From assembly GCF_011682045.1 (NCBI RefSeq), contig NZ_VVIW01000011.1, forward strand, positions 124,001 to 188,000: a DNA stretch of 64,000 nt, in the 5' to 3' direction. The stretch comes from Massilia aquatica (GTDB lineage Bacteria; Pseudomonadota; Gammaproteobacteria; Burkholderiales; Burkholderiaceae_D). The notes under the pieces are model-generated. The model made no database searches and had not been told where the DNA came from. It saw nothing but the letters and a program-made list of their open reading frames with translations. Shown piece after piece: positions 20,472-29,891 of this stretch. The translations under genes and the position numbers were made by a program. How positions within the stretch are numbered: the stretch's first letter is position 1; the number at the start of each line of letters is the position of its first letter.

Positions 20472-22399
20472 CCTGCCAACTCCTCGTTGAGGGTGGCAAA
20501 GCCTTTTGCGCCCCGTTTTTTCAAATGCACCAACAGCAGCGAAATGGCCGCCGGCGTGACGCCCGAGATGCGCGAAGCCTGCCCCAGGGTTTCCGGACGC
20601 TGCTTGTCGAGCTTCTGGCGCACCTCGATCGACAGCGCGCTGATGTCGAGGTAGTCGAATCCGGCAGGCAGTTTCAGGTTTTCGTAGTGGTCGTGACGTT
20701 CCACTTCCTTGGCCTGGCGGTCGATATAGCCGGCATATTTGAGCTGGATTTCGACCTGTTCCTTGACTGCGGGATCCTCCACGCCGGGACCGGCCAGGGC
20801 CTGGCCTTCCACGCCGGACAGGCCCATCAGCTTGTCGTAGTCCACCCCCGGGCGGCGCAACAGGTCGGCCAGCGAGTATTCGCGCTCGATGGCCTGGCCG
20901 ATGACCCTTTCCGATTCGGTGCTGGCGAGGATGCGCGGGTTAACCCACGTGGTGCGCAGGCGCTCCAGTTCCACGGCGACCGCTTCGCGCTTGCGCTCGA
21001 AGGCTTCCCACTGAGCGTCGCCAACGCAGCCGAGTTTGCGGCCGATTTCGGTCAGGCGCATGTCGGCATTGTCTTCGCGCAGGCTCAGGCGGAACTCGGC
21101 GCGGCTGGTGAACATGCGGTACGGCTCGGCCACGCCTTGCGTCGTCAAGTCATCCACCAGCACGCCGAGGTAGGCTTCGGAACGGCCCGGAACCCAGGCA
21201 TCCTGGCCCTTGGTCAGCAGCGCCGCATTGATACCTGCCAGCATGCCTTGCGCCGCCGCCTCTTCGTAACCGGTGGTGCCGTTGATCTGGCCGGCAAAGA
21301 ACAGGCCCTGCACAGCCTTGGTTTCGAGCGAGGTTTTCAGGCCGCGCGGGTCGAAGTAATCGTATTCGATGGCATAGCCAGGGCGCAGGATGAAGGCGTT
21401 TTCCATGCCCTTCATCGAGCGCACCAGGGCGATCTGCACGTCGAACGGCAGGCTGGTCGAGATCCCGTTTGGATAGAATTCGTTGGTGGTCAGGCCTTCC
21501 GGCTCGAGGAAAATCTGGTGCGATTCCTTGCCCGAGAAGCGGTGAATCTTGTCTTCGATCGACGGGCAGTAACGCGGCCCGACGCCTTCGATGACGCCGG
21601 TGTACATCGGGCTGCGGTCCAGACCGGCACGGATAATGTCGTGCGTTTGCGCATTGGTATGCGTAACCCAGCACGGCACCTGGCGCGGGTGCATGCCGGT
21701 GTTGCCCATGACCGAGAATACCGGCACCGGATCGAGGTCGCCCGGCTGCTCGGCCATCTGCGAAAAGTCGATGCTGCGGCCGTCGATGCGCGGCGGCGTG
21801 CCGGTCTTCAGGCGGCCTTGCGGCAGCTTCATTTCCTTCAGGCGGGCCGAGAGCGAAATCGCCGGTGGATCGCCAGCGCGGCCGGCCGAGTAGTTTTGCA
21901 GGCCGACGTGGATTTTCCCGTCGAGGAAAGTGCCGGCCGTCAGCACCACCGCGCGGGCGCGGAACTTGATGCCGATCTGGGTCACGGCGCCGACCACGCG
22001 GTCGCCTTCGAGCATCAGGTCGTCAACGGCCTGCTGGAACAGCCACAGGTTCGGCTGGTTCTCCAGGCGCGAACGGATGGCTTGCTTGTACAGGATGCGG
22101 TCGGCTTGCGCGCGGGTAGCGCGTACGGCAGGACCTTTGGACGAGTTCAGGATACGGAACTGGATACCGGATTCGTCCGTGGCAATCGCCATGGCGCCGC
22201 CCATGGCGTCGACTTCCTTGACCAGATGGCCCTTGCCGATGCCGCCGATGGATGGGTTGCAAGACATCTGGCCGAGCGTCTCAATGTTATGGGTAAGCAG
22301 CAAAGTCTTCTGGCCCATACGGGCAGAAGCGAGCGCAGCCTCGGTGCCGGCATGGCCGCCGCCGACGACGATGACGTCGAATTCAGTTGGAAATAGCAT
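20468..22399 (-). CDS. mnmG: tRNA uridine-5-carboxymethylaminomethyl modification enzyme MnmG (GidA)
   Basis: The 643-residue FAD protein starts with the dinucleotide-binding motif [14 protein letters not shown] (about 9-22). It shows the MnmG signatures [27 protein letters not shown] and [16 protein letters not shown]. With MnmE (not in the window) it modifies the wobble uridine of several tRNAs. It heads mnmG-rsmG, and three parS-like sites lie 100-190 bp upstream of its start. Confidence 0.98.
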   Translation of the reverse strand: MLFPTEFDVIVVGGGHAGTEAALASARMGQKTLLLTHNIETLGQMSCNPSIGGIGKGHLVKEVDAMGGAMAIATDESGIQFRILNSSKGPAVRATRAQADRILYKQAIRSRLENQPNLWLFQQAVDDLMLEGDRVVGAVTQIGIKFRARAVVLTAGTFLDGKIHVGLQNYSAGRAGDPPAISLSARLKEMKLPQGRLKTGTPPRIDGRSIDFSQMAEQPGDLDPVPVFSVMGNTGMHPRQVPCWVTHTNAQTHDIIRAGLDRSPMYTGVIEGVGPRYCPSIEDKIHRFSGKESHQIFLEPEGLTTNEFYPNGISTSLPFDVQIALVRSMKGMENAFILRPGYAIEYDYFDPRGLKTSLETKAVQGLFFAGQINGTTGYEEAAAQGMLAGINAALLTKGQDAWVPGRSEAYLGVLVDDLTTQGVAEPYRMFTSRAEFRLSLREDNADMRLTEIGRKLGCVGDAQWEAFERKREAVAVELERLRTTWVNPRILASTESERVIGQAIEREYSLADLLRRPGVDYDKLMGLSGVEGQALAGPGVEDPAVKEQVEIQLKYAGYIDRQAKEVERHDHYENLKLPAGFDYLDISALSIEVRQKLDKQRPETLGQASRISGVTPAAISLLLVHLKKRGAKGFATLNEELAG

Positions 22400-22498
22400 G
22401 ATGGAGTGTAGAGCGAGGGGATATGAGGCCCGATTATAGAGTCTTTTCAGACCCCCTACGCTTTTACCCCTTGAATCTGCAATTTTGTCGCAACGGAG

Positions 22499-22514
22499 TG
22501 TTTCACGTGGAACG
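22499..22514. other. parS-like site 1
   Basis: TGTTTCACGTGGAACG differs from the widely conserved parS consensus TGTTTCACGTGAAACA at two positions and keeps the CACGTG core. It lies 100 bp upstream of mnmG, in a gene-free 188-bp gap with two further sites. Confidence 0.85.
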
Positions 22515-22535
22515 CACTATTTGACGAATATGGAT

Positions 22536-22551
22536 GGTTTCACGTGGAACA
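22536..22551. other. parS-like site 2
   Basis: GGTTTCACGTGGAACA is two mismatches from the parS consensus. Its start is 37 bp from site 1 and 35 bp from site 3. Such clusters are ParB loading sites near the replication origin. Confidence 0.85.
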
Positions 22552-22570
22552 TCCGCACCAGCCTCTGCGC

Positions 22571-22586
22571 TGTTCCACGTGAAACC
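22571..22586. other. parS-like site 3
   Basis: TGTTCCACGTGAAACC is two mismatches from the parS consensus, one of them at the commonly variable fifth base. It ends one base before the stop codon region of the exporter gene at 22588. Confidence 0.85.
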
Positions 22587-22587
22587 A

Positions 22588-23352
22588 CTACCACTTCACG
22601 ATGGCGTCGTAGCTGGTTTTCACGATCAGAAGGCTGACCACCACAAGGAACAGCTTGCGCACAAACGCGCTCCCATGCTTGATCGCCAGCTTGGTGCCGA
22701 CCAGCGAACCGGCCACCTGGCACACCGCCATCATCAGACCGAGTTGCCAGAGGATATGACCGCTGTAGCCAAACCACATCAGCGCCGACAGATTGCACGC
22801 CACGTTGACCACCTTGGCGGCGGCGGAAGCGCTGAGGAAATCGAAGCCGAAAAACCGCACATACAGGAACAGTAAAAAGCTGCCGGTGCCGGGACCAAAG
22901 AAGCCGTCATAGAAACCAATGGCGGCGCCAATACCGACCGCCACCCAGCGCTCGGTCGCGCCGCTATGCAAGGGCGCGTGGACGCTGCCGAAATCCTTTT
23001 TGCGGAAGGTGTACACCGCCACCGCAACCAGCACGAACGGCAGCAAAGTCCGCACAAAATCGGCCGGCACCTTGGTCACCGTATACGCACCGGCGAACGA
23101 CAGCAGCAAGGCCGATACCGCCGCCGGCGCCGCCGCGCTCCACGCCACCCTCACCTTGCGCGCGTAGTTGACGGCCGCAGCACCCGTACCGAAGATGCCA
23201 GCAAACTTGCTCGTGCCCAGCAAGGTCGCCGGGATTTCACGTGAAAACACCGAGAACAGCACCGGCACCTGGATCAATCCACCTCCGCCCACAACAGCAT
23301 CCACCAAGCCGGCGAGGAACGCCGCGCATCCGAGTAAGGCAAAATCGACCAT
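22588..23352 (-). CDS. TauE/SafE-family membrane exporter
   Basis: The 254-residue protein has about eight hydrophobic segments and the N-terminal family motif LVDAVVGGGGLIQVP. The related repeat IGFYDGFFGPGTGSF is at about residue 140. Members are proposed to export sulfite, sulfonates or other organic anions; the substrate cannot be told. It is divergent from the alcohol dehydrogenase gene with 143 bp between starts. An imperfect parS core (TTTCACGTGAAA, 23235-23246) occurs inside the coding region. Confidence 0.85.
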   Translation of the reverse strand: MVDFALLGCAAFLAGLVDAVVGGGGLIQVPVLFSVFSREIPATLLGTSKFAGIFGTGAAAVNYARKVRVAWSAAAPAAVSALLLSFAGAYTVTKVPADFVRTLLPFVLVAVAVYTFRKKDFGSVHAPLHSGATERWVAVGIGAAIGFYDGFFGPGTGSFLLFLYVRFFGFDFLSASAAAKVVNVACNLSALMWFGYSGHILWQLGLMMAVCQVAGSLVGTKLAIKHGSAFVRKLFLVVVSLLIVKTSYDAIVKW

Positions 23353-23495
23353 GGGTTTTCCAGAAAGGGAGGACTGAACAGCACAGCCAGATATTGTACG
23401 TAAGAAATCTCATCGACGTACCGCAGCGCCATTTTCCTGCCTGGCGCGCCAATGGTGTAAGCTTTTCACATCTCCCATCGACCAGCAGGTGCGCA

Positions 23496-24662
23496 ATGAC
23501 CGAGTCCGCCGAGTTCAGTTTCAGTACCGTTCCCCACCTTGTCTCCGGTCCCGGCGCGAGCAGCCGGCTCGGTTCCCTGGTCCGCAGCCACTTTCCGGAT
23601 GCCCGCCGCGCGCTCATCGTAACCGACCCGGGCTTCCTGGGCACCGGCCTGGTCGGCGCTCCGCAGCGCTCGCTGGAACAGGAAAATGTGGCGGTGCACG
23701 TCTGGTCCGACGTCGTTGCCGATCCGCCGGAATCGGTGGTGCTGCAAGCGGTGGAGGTAGCGCGCCGCCACGAAACCGATCTCGTCATCGGCCTGGGCGG
23801 CGGCAGTTCGATGGATGTGGCCAAGCTGATCGCGGTGCTGGCCGGCAGCGACCAGCCGCTCAGCCAGATCTACGGGATCGGCAATGTGCGCGGCAAACGG
23901 CTGCCGCTGGTGCAGATTCCCACGACCGCCGGCACCGGATCGGAAGTGACCAACATCGCCATCGTCACCACCGGCGCGACCACCAAGATGGGTGTGGTCG
24001 CACCGCAGCTGTATGCCGACCTGGCGATCCTGGACGCGCAGCTCACGCTCGGCCTGCCGCCCCTGGTGACGGCGGCGACCGGCATCGATGCGATGGTGCA
24101 CGCCATCGAAGCCTTCACCAGCAAGCACAAGAAGAACCCGATGTCGGACAATCTGGCACGCCAGGCATTGTCGCACCTGTCGCGTAAGCTGCTGCGCGCC
24201 TGCGAGCACGGCGGCGATCTGGACGCGCGCCAGGCGATGCTGCTCGGCGCCTGCTTTGCCGGCCAGGCATTTTCCAATGCGCCGGTGGCGGCGGTGCACG
24301 CCCTCGCTTATCCGATCGGCGGGATATTTCACGTGCCACATGGCTTGTCGAACTCGCTGGTGCTGCCGCATGTGCTGCGCTTTAACCTGTCGCACGCCAG
24401 CGCGCATTACGCCGAACTGGCCGGCATCATCGACCCGCACGTGAGCGGCAGCGAAGAAGCGCGCGCCCATGCGCTGGTCAATGCGATGGAACAGATTGCT
24501 GTAAAAACCGGCATCCAGACCACACTGCGCCAGGTCGGCGTGAGCGCAGCCGATATTGACAAGCTCGCCGACGATGCGATGCTGCAAACCCGTCTGCTCG
24601 GCAACAACCCGCGCGAACTGACGCGCGACGATATCCACAGCATCTACAGCGCCGCCTACTGA
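23496..24662 (+). CDS. Iron-containing alcohol dehydrogenase
   Basis: The 388-residue protein has the NAD-binding GLGGGSSMDVAKLIAVL segment (about 96-112), PTTAGTGSEVTNIAIV, and metal ligands in GIDAMVHAIEAF and in AVHALAYPIGG followed by HVPHG. These are the group III iron-dependent dehydrogenase signatures. The substrate is unknown. Nearby polyol genes make a sugar-alcohol or diol role possible, but only by context. The ATG at 23496 is preferred because the family N-terminus begins there, although the ribosome-binding site (AGCAGG) is weak. It converges on the SDR gene with one base between stops. Confidence 0.88.
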   Translation: MTESAEFSFSTVPHLVSGPGASSRLGSLVRSHFPDARRALIVTDPGFLGTGLVGAPQRSLEQENVAVHVWSDVVADPPESVVLQAVEVARRHETDLVIGLGGGSSMDVAKLIAVLAGSDQPLSQIYGIGNVRGKRLPLVQIPTTAGTGSEVTNIAIVTTGATTKMGVVAPQLYADLAILDAQLTLGLPPLVTAATGIDAMVHAIEAFTSKHKKNPMSDNLARQALSHLSRKLLRACEHGGDLDARQAMLLGACFAGQAFSNAPVAAVHALAYPIGGIFHVPHGLSNSLVLPHVLRFNLSHASAHYAELAGIIDPHVSGSEEARAHALVNAMEQIAVKTGIQTTLRQVGVSAADIDKLADDAMLQTRLLGNNPRELTRDDIHSIYSAAY

Positions 24663-24663
24663 C

Positions 24664-25473
24664 TCAGCTCATCACGGCGCCGCCATCGACGTTGAGCGTC
24701 TGCGCCGTGATGTACGCCGACTCGTCGCTGGCCAGGAAAATCGCCGCGCCGGCCACATCGCCCGGCGTGCCCATGCGTCCGAGCGGCACCGCCAGGCCCA
24801 CCGCCCGCTTCTTCTCGCCCGGCTGCAACTGTTCGTAGCGCGCGAACAGCGCGTCCACATGGTCCCACATGGGCGTGTCCACCACCCCCGGCGAAATGGC
24901 GTTGACGCGGATGCCATGCGGCGCCATCGCCAGCGCCGCCGACTGGGTGTAGCTGATCACCGCCGCCTTGCTCGCGCAATAGTGCGCCACCAGCGCTTCG
25001 CCGCGCCGCCCCGCCTGGGATGCCAGGTTGATGATGGCGCCGGTGCGGCCCGCATCCACCATCGTCCGCAGCACCTGCTGCATCACGATGAACATGCCCT
25101 TCACGTTGACCTCGAAGATGCGTTCGTACATCGCCAGGTCCGATTCCAGCAAGGGCGCCATGTCGAACACGGCGGCATTGTTGAACAGGATATCGATGGG
25201 GCCGAAGCGTTCGGCGGCCAGCGCCAGCATGGCCGCGACTGCGCCGGCGTCGCGCACGTCGGCATCCAGGTAGTGCAACTGGTCCGGATAGCGCGCCGTC
25301 AAAGGCGCCAGCGCGGCCGGGGGCGCGCCAGCCAGATCGACCACGCTGCAACGCGCTCCCTCGGCCAGGTAAGCCTCGGCCACCGCCAGCCCGATCCCGC
25401 CACCGGCGCCGGTCAGCAGTGCGTGCTTCGATGCAAGCCGGTTCCTGCTTGCGTGCTGGGTCGACATCATCAT
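24664..25473 (-). CDS. Short-chain dehydrogenase, probable sorbitol/polyol dehydrogenase
   Basis: The 269-residue SDR has TGAGGGIGLAVAEAYL (cofactor loop), NNAAVF, and the catalytic Ser-Tyr-Lys set with YCASKAA (about 160-166). It ends in the canonical ITAQTLNVDGG. It is divergent from the polyol transporter operon, and a SmoS-like sorbitol dehydrogenase is found with the same transporter set in Rhodobacter, so that role is inferred. Three consecutive ATG codons (25473, 25470, 25467) follow AAGGAG; the first is listed, but any could be used. Confidence 0.8.
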   Translation of the reverse strand: MMMSTQHASRNRLASKHALLTGAGGGIGLAVAEAYLAEGARCSVVDLAGAPPAALAPLTARYPDQLHYLDADVRDAGAVAAMLALAAERFGPIDILFNNAAVFDMAPLLESDLAMYERIFEVNVKGMFIVMQQVLRTMVDAGRTGAIINLASQAGRRGEALVAHYCASKAAVISYTQSAALAMAPHGIRVNAISPGVVDTPMWDHVDALFARYEQLQPGEKKRAVGLAVPLGRMGTPGDVAGAAIFLASDESAYITAQTLNVDGGAVMS

Positions 25474-25548
25474 CAATCTCCTTGGGGTTTGGTCGTGCTG
25501 AAAAGTCTAGCAACGATCAGGCCGCGCACCTGATACGGCATACGCAAT

Positions 25549-25662
25549 AGTCGATACTTTTATCCAAGCCGCATCGGTGGTCTGTACAGGGGCGAGCATG
25601 GATGAGCCCGGTGCAAAAAAGTATCGACACTAGGAGTTGCAGTATCAGAAAGTATCGGTGTC
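25549..25662. promoter_or_regulatory. AAGTATCGAC repeats between the SDR gene and the polyol operon
   Basis: AAGTATCGAC (25619) and AAGTATCGGT (25650) flank CAGTATCAGA (25640). Starts are 21 and 10 bases apart, that is, on one face of the helix. An inverted copy, AGTCGATACTTT, lies at 25549-25560. Helically phased direct half-sites are typical for AraC-family regulators, one of which ends this operon. No motif for the regulator is known to me, so assignment is inference. Confidence 0.55.
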
Positions 25663-25734
25663 TGGTGCTACATTCTGTACACGGTGCAAACCTTGCATTG
25701 AATATAAAAAGCAAAAAAATCTGGAGACAACAGC

Positions 25735-27045
25735 ATGAAACGTATCGCAAGCAGTGCCTTGTGCACGGCCCTACTCTGTGTCAGCAGCACCACCCTGGCC
25801 GCCACCAACCTGGTCATTGCCACCGTCAACAACGGCCACATGATCGAAATGCAGAAGATGAGCAAGTTCTTCGAGCAGGCCAATCCCGATATCAAACTCA
25901 AATGGGTAACCCTGGAAGAAGGCGTGCTGCGCCAGCGCATGACCACCGACATTGCCACCAAGGGCGGCCAGTTCGACGTGATGACCATCGGCATGTACGA
26001 AGCGCCGATCTGGGCCAAAAAGGACTGGCTGATTCCGCTCAAGGCCGACGCCGCTTACGATATCGACGACCTGCTGCCATCGATCCGCGACGGCCTGTCG
26101 GTGGGCGGCAAACTGTACGCATCGCCGTTCTACGGCGAAAGCTCGATGATCATGTACCGCAGCGACCTGGTCAAAAAAGCCGGCATGAGCATCGACGACC
26201 GCCCGACCTGGGCCCACATCCGCGCCGTGGCCGCCAAGATCCACGACCCCGCCAACGGCGTGTACGGCATCTGCCTGCGCGGCAAACCGGGCTGGGGCGA
26301 CAACATGGCGCTGATCACCACCATCGCCAACTCCTTCGGCGGCCAACTGTTCGACATGAAATGGCAGCCGCAGTTCACCAGCAAGCCGTGGAAAGACGCC
26401 GTCACCACCTACGTCGACCTGCTCAAGAACTACGGCCCGCCGGGCTCGTCTTCGAACAGCTTCAATGAAATTTTGGCGCTGTACAACGAAGGCAAGTGCG
26501 GCATCTGGATCGACGCCACCATTGCCGCCTCCTTCATCACCGATCCGAAGCAGAGCAAAGTGGCCGACAAGGTCGCCTTCGCGCAGTCGCCAATCGCCAC
26601 CACCGAGCGCGGCGCCAACTGGCTGTGGGCCTGGTCGCTGGCCATTCCACGCAGCTCCAAGCAGCCCGAGGCGGCGCAAAAATTCATCAACTGGGCCACC
26701 TCGAAGGAGTACATCAAACTGGTCGCCAAGGAGTCCGGCTGGGCCAGCGTGCCGACCGGCACCCGCAAGTCGACTTATGCCGCGCCCGAGTTCGTCAAGG
26801 TCGCCAAATTCGCCGCCGCCGAAGGCACGGCGATTGCCAGCAGCCGTCCGAACCAGAGCACCCTGCCGCCCTCGCCCTACGTCGGCGTGCAGTACGCCGC
26901 GATACCCGAATTCCAGACCATTGGGGTCGCGGCCGGGCAGCAGATGAGCGCGGCTCTTCTGGGCAAGGTCACGGTCGAGCAGGCGTTGGCGGTCAGCCAG
27001 CAGGCAGCCGAGCGCGAGATGCGCAAGGGCGGCTACTACAAGTAG
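25735..27045 (+). CDS. smoE: Polyol ABC transporter, periplasmic substrate-binding protein
   Basis: The 436-residue protein has a signal peptide (MKRIASSALCTALLCVSS) and a family 1 extracellular solute-binding fold. It shows GVLRQRMTTDIATKGGQFDV, FYGESSMIMYRSDLVKKAGM and the C-terminal QQAAEREMRKGGYYK. It resembles SmoE of the Rhodobacter sorbitol/mannitol system in length and gene order. GGAG lies 10 bases before the ATG. It begins the operon and is followed by both permeases, the ATPase and mannitol dehydrogenase. Confidence 0.85.
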   Translation: MKRIASSALCTALLCVSSTTLAATNLVIATVNNGHMIEMQKMSKFFEQANPDIKLKWVTLEEGVLRQRMTTDIATKGGQFDVMTIGMYEAPIWAKKDWLIPLKADAAYDIDDLLPSIRDGLSVGGKLYASPFYGESSMIMYRSDLVKKAGMSIDDRPTWAHIRAVAAKIHDPANGVYGICLRGKPGWGDNMALITTIANSFGGQLFDMKWQPQFTSKPWKDAVTTYVDLLKNYGPPGSSSNSFNEILALYNEGKCGIWIDATIAASFITDPKQSKVADKVAFAQSPIATTERGANWLWAWSLAIPRSSKQPEAAQKFINWATSKEYIKLVAKESGWASVPTGTRKSTYAAPEFVKVAKFAAAEGTAIASSRPNQSTLPPSPYVGVQYAAIPEFQTIGVAAGQQMSAALLGKVTVEQALAVSQQAAEREMRKGGYYK

Positions 27046-27122
27046 TTCATTCCACACCTGCGTTTTCAATCGCCGCTGCGCATGCGCGCAAGCGGCGTTC
27101 CTTTGTCGCACCTGGGAACTTT

Positions 27123-27983
27123 ATGACACGACTTCTTCCTCGGACTTTACTGACACCGGCGGTGCTTTCCATCGCCATCATTTCCATCGTCCCGCTGCTG
27201 ATCACCCTGTACTACTCGTTCATCCGCTACAGCATGCTCGCTCCCGGCGAACATGACTTCAACGGCTTCGACAACTTCATCTTTTTCTTCACCGACGGCG
27301 CCTTCCTGCCGGCGCTGAAAAACACCTTCGTGCTGATGTTTTCCGTCATGGCGATCACCGTCGTGCTGGGCATTGCGCTCGGGCTGCTGATCAACGACGC
27401 CTTCCCGGGCCGCGCCATCGTGCGCGTGCTGCTCATTTCCCCATTTTTGGTCATGCCTGCGGTGAACGCGCTGATGTGGAAGAACATGCTGCTCAATCCC
27501 ATCTACGGCCTGTTCGCGCACGTCAGCATCTTCTTCGGCGCCACGCCCATCGACTGGCTGTCGCAGTACCCGCTGCTGTCGATCGTGATGATGGTCTCCT
27601 GGCAGTGGCTCCCTTTCGCCTGCCTGATCTTCATGACGGCGCTGCAGTCGATGGACAAGGAACAGCTGGAAGCGGCCGGCATGGACGGCGCCAACTACCT
27701 GCAGCAGCTGCGCTACCTGTACCTGCCGCACCTGGGACGCGCAGTGTCGGTGGTGCTGATGATCGAAATGATCTTCCTGCTGTCGGTATTCGCCGAGATC
27801 TTCACCACCACCGGCGGCGGCCCGGGCTTCGAGACCACCACCATCACCTTCATGATCTATCAGCAGGCCTTGCAGTCCTACGACATCGGCGCGGCGTCGG
27901 CCGGCGCCCTGTTCGCGGTGCTGCTGGCGAACATCGCCGCCTTCTTCCTGATGCGCTCAATCGGCAAGAACCTGGCGAAATAA
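27123..27983 (+). CDS. smoF: Polyol ABC transporter permease 1
   Basis: The 286-residue protein has six membrane segments and the EAA loop (EQLEAAGMDGANYLQQLRYL, about 178-197) that contacts the ATPase. It is a MalF-type permease. The ATG at 27123 lies 77 bp after the binding-protein stop, in a gap with a short GC hairpin (CGCTGCGCATGCGCGCAAGCG). Such a structure may lower downstream expression relative to the binding protein. Confidence 0.87.
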   Translation: MTRLLPRTLLTPAVLSIAIISIVPLLITLYYSFIRYSMLAPGEHDFNGFDNFIFFFTDGAFLPALKNTFVLMFSVMAITVVLGIALGLLINDAFPGRAIVRVLLISPFLVMPAVNALMWKNMLLNPIYGLFAHVSIFFGATPIDWLSQYPLLSIVMMVSWQWLPFACLIFMTALQSMDKEQLEAAGMDGANYLQQLRYLYLPHLGRAVSVVLMIEMIFLLSVFAEIFTTTGGGPGFETTTITFMIYQQALQSYDIGAASAGALFAVLLANIAAFFLMRSIGKNLAK

Positions 27984-27993
27984 GGAGACATCG

Positions 27994-28812
27994 ATGACCA
28001 ACAAACTCGCACTGCACACCCGCACGGCGGCCGCCTGGTTCTTCGCGCTGCTGCTGTTCTTCCCGATCTTCTGGCTGGCCCTGATGGCCTTCAAGACCGA
28101 GGGCCAGGCCATCGCCACGCCGCCGCTGCTGTTTTTCGAGCCGACCCTGCAAAGCTTCCAGGAAGTGATGGCGCGCGACCACTACGCCGGCTACGCCTTC
28201 AATTCGCTCATCACCAGCGTGCTCTCGACCGTGTTGGGGCTGGCGATCGCGATTCCGGCGGCGTATTCGATGGCGTTCTTCCCGACCGGCGGCACGGTCG
28301 GCCTGCTCAAGTTCATCCTCAGTTCGCGCTACATGCCGGGCGTGGGCGCGCTGATGCCGATCTACGTCTGCTTCCAGTACGCCGGCCTGCTCGACACGCG
28401 CGTCGGCATGACCCTCATGTTCATGCTCATGAACCTGCCGATCATGATCTGGCTGCTCTACACCAGCCTGCGCGAGCTCCCGCGCGACATCCTGGAAGCG
28501 GCGCGCATGGACGGCGCCACCGTCTTCCACGAGTTCCGCTACATCGTGCTGCCGCTGTCGGTGGGCGGCATCGCCTCGACCGCGCTGGTGTGCATGGTGT
28601 GGGCCTGGAACGAGTCGTTCTGGTCGCTCAACCTGGGCGCCTCGAACGCCGGCACCCTGGCGTGGCTGATCGCCTCCTACTCCAGTCCCGAAGGGCTGTT
28701 CTGGGCCAAGCTGTCGGCCGCATCGCTGATGGCGATCGCACCGATCATGGCGCTGGGCTGGTTCTGCCAGAAGCAGCTGGTGCAAGGCATGACATTCGGC
28801 GCAGTCAAATAG
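27994..28812 (+). CDS. smoG: Polyol ABC transporter permease 2
   Basis: The 272-residue MalG-type permease has six membrane segments and the EAA loop LPRDILEAARMDGATVFHEF. A good AAGGAG site precedes the ATG by 7 bases, 10 bp after permease 1. The two permeases form the channel for sorbitol or mannitol, as inferred from the operon. Confidence 0.88.
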   Translation: MTNKLALHTRTAAAWFFALLLFFPIFWLALMAFKTEGQAIATPPLLFFEPTLQSFQEVMARDHYAGYAFNSLITSVLSTVLGLAIAIPAAYSMAFFPTGGTVGLLKFILSSRYMPGVGALMPIYVCFQYAGLLDTRVGMTLMFMLMNLPIMIWLLYTSLRELPRDILEAARMDGATVFHEFRYIVLPLSVGGIASTALVCMVWAWNESFWSLNLGASNAGTLAWLIASYSSPEGLFWAKLSAASLMAIAPIMALGWFCQKQLVQGMTFGAVK

Positions 28813-28835
28813 AACAACAATAGGACATCAAGATC

Positions 28836-29891
28836 ATGGCTTACCTCCAACTGAACAACATCGAAAAATTCTTCGGCGGCCACCACGCCATCAAGGGCAT
28901 CGACCTTGAGATTGAAAAGGGCGAATTCGTCGTCTTCGTCGGTCCGTCCGGCTGCGGCAAGTCGACCCTGCTGCGCCTCATCGCCGGCCTGGAACCGATC
29001 GACAAAGGCAGCCTGCACCTGGATGGGCGCGATATCACGGCCCTGCCCTCGTCCAAACGCGACCTGGCGATGGTGTTCCAGTCGTACGCGCTGTACCCGC
29101 ACATGACGGTCTTCCAGAACATGTCGTTCGCGCTGAAACTGGCCGGCGTGCCGCCCGCCGAGATCCGCACCAAGGTGGACAAGGCCGCCGCCATTCTCAA
29201 CCTCGGCGACTACCTCGAACGCAAACCGAAGGAGCTCTCCGGCGGCCAGCGCCAGCGCGTCGCCATCGGCCGCGCCATCGTGCGCGACCCCAAGGTGTTC
29301 CTGTTCGACGAACCGCTGTCGAACCTGGACGCGGCCCTGCGCGTGCAGACCCGCATCGAAATCGCCAAGCTGCACCGCGAACTGGGCGCCACCACCATTT
29401 ACGTCACCCATGATCAAGTCGAGGCCATGACACTGGCCGACCGCGTGGTGGTGCTGCGCGATGGCCAGATCGAGCAGCATGGCTCGCCGCTGTTCCTGTA
29501 CGACAGCCCGGCCAACCGTTTCGTGGCGCAGTTCATCGGCACCCCGAGCATGAACGTGGTGCCGGCGGCGCTCTTGCCGCGGCTGGCCGCGCTGTCGGGC
29601 GGCCTCGCCCCGAGCGACGGCTTTGTCGGCATCCGCCCCGAGCATGTGCACGTGCTCGATCAAGCGCAGCCAGGCAGCCTGCCCGCCACCGTCGACATGG
29701 TCGAGTCGCTCGGCGTCGAAACCCTGGTCTACGCGCGCCTGGAGAACAACGTGCAGGTGGTCGCGCGCGGCAGCGAGCGGATCGCCCTGCAACCCGGTGC
29801 GCGCACCCACCTGGCGTTCGAACGCGGCTTCGTGCACCACTTCGACAAATCGGGTTCCACGTGCGGCATGCATCCGCAGGGAGCACGATGA
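28836..29891 (+). CDS. smoK: Polyol ABC transporter ATPase (MalK/UgpC type)
   Basis: The 351-residue protein has intact motifs: Walker A GPSGCGKST (about 37-45), signature ELSGGQRQRVAIGRAIV, Walker B VFLFDEPLSNLDA and the H-loop TIYVTHDQVEAMTLADR. A C-terminal TOBE regulatory domain (GIRPEHVHV) completes it. It energises the permease pair. Its stop overlaps the start of the mannitol dehydrogenase gene. Confidence 0.9.
   Translation: MAYLQLNNIEKFFGGHHAIKGIDLEIEKGEFVVFVGPSGCGKSTLLRLIAGLEPIDKGSLHLDGRDITALPSSKRDLAMVFQSYALYPHMTVFQNMSFALKLAGVPPAEIRTKVDKAAAILNLGDYLERKPKELSGGQRQRVAIGRAIVRDPKVFLFDEPLSNLDAALRVQTRIEIAKLHRELGATTIYVTHDQVEAMTLADRVVVLRDGQIEQHGSPLFLYDSPANRFVAQFIGTPSMNVVPAALLPRLAALSGGLAPSDGFVGIRPEHVHVLDQAQPGSLPATVDMVESLGVETLVYARLENNVQVVARGSERIALQPGARTHLAFERGFVHHFDKSGSTCGMHPQGAR

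Noticed and set aside
20525-22396. Open frame of 623 codons on plus opposite mnmG
   Set aside because: Exact antisense of mnmG, with no motifs and shadow-type composition.
23233-23248. TTTCACGTGAAA palindrome inside the TauE-type gene as a fifth parS
   Set aside because: The 12-bp centre is perfect, but four of 16 positions differ from consensus. It is mentioned with the gene but not called as a site.
24325-24345. CACGTG core (TTTCACGTGCC) near 24.3 kb, and similar ones at 34.7, 37.0 and 40.1 kb
   Set aside because: Their flanks mismatch the parS consensus at several positions and they lie inside coding sequence; chance CACGTG cores are expected in this GC-rich DNA.
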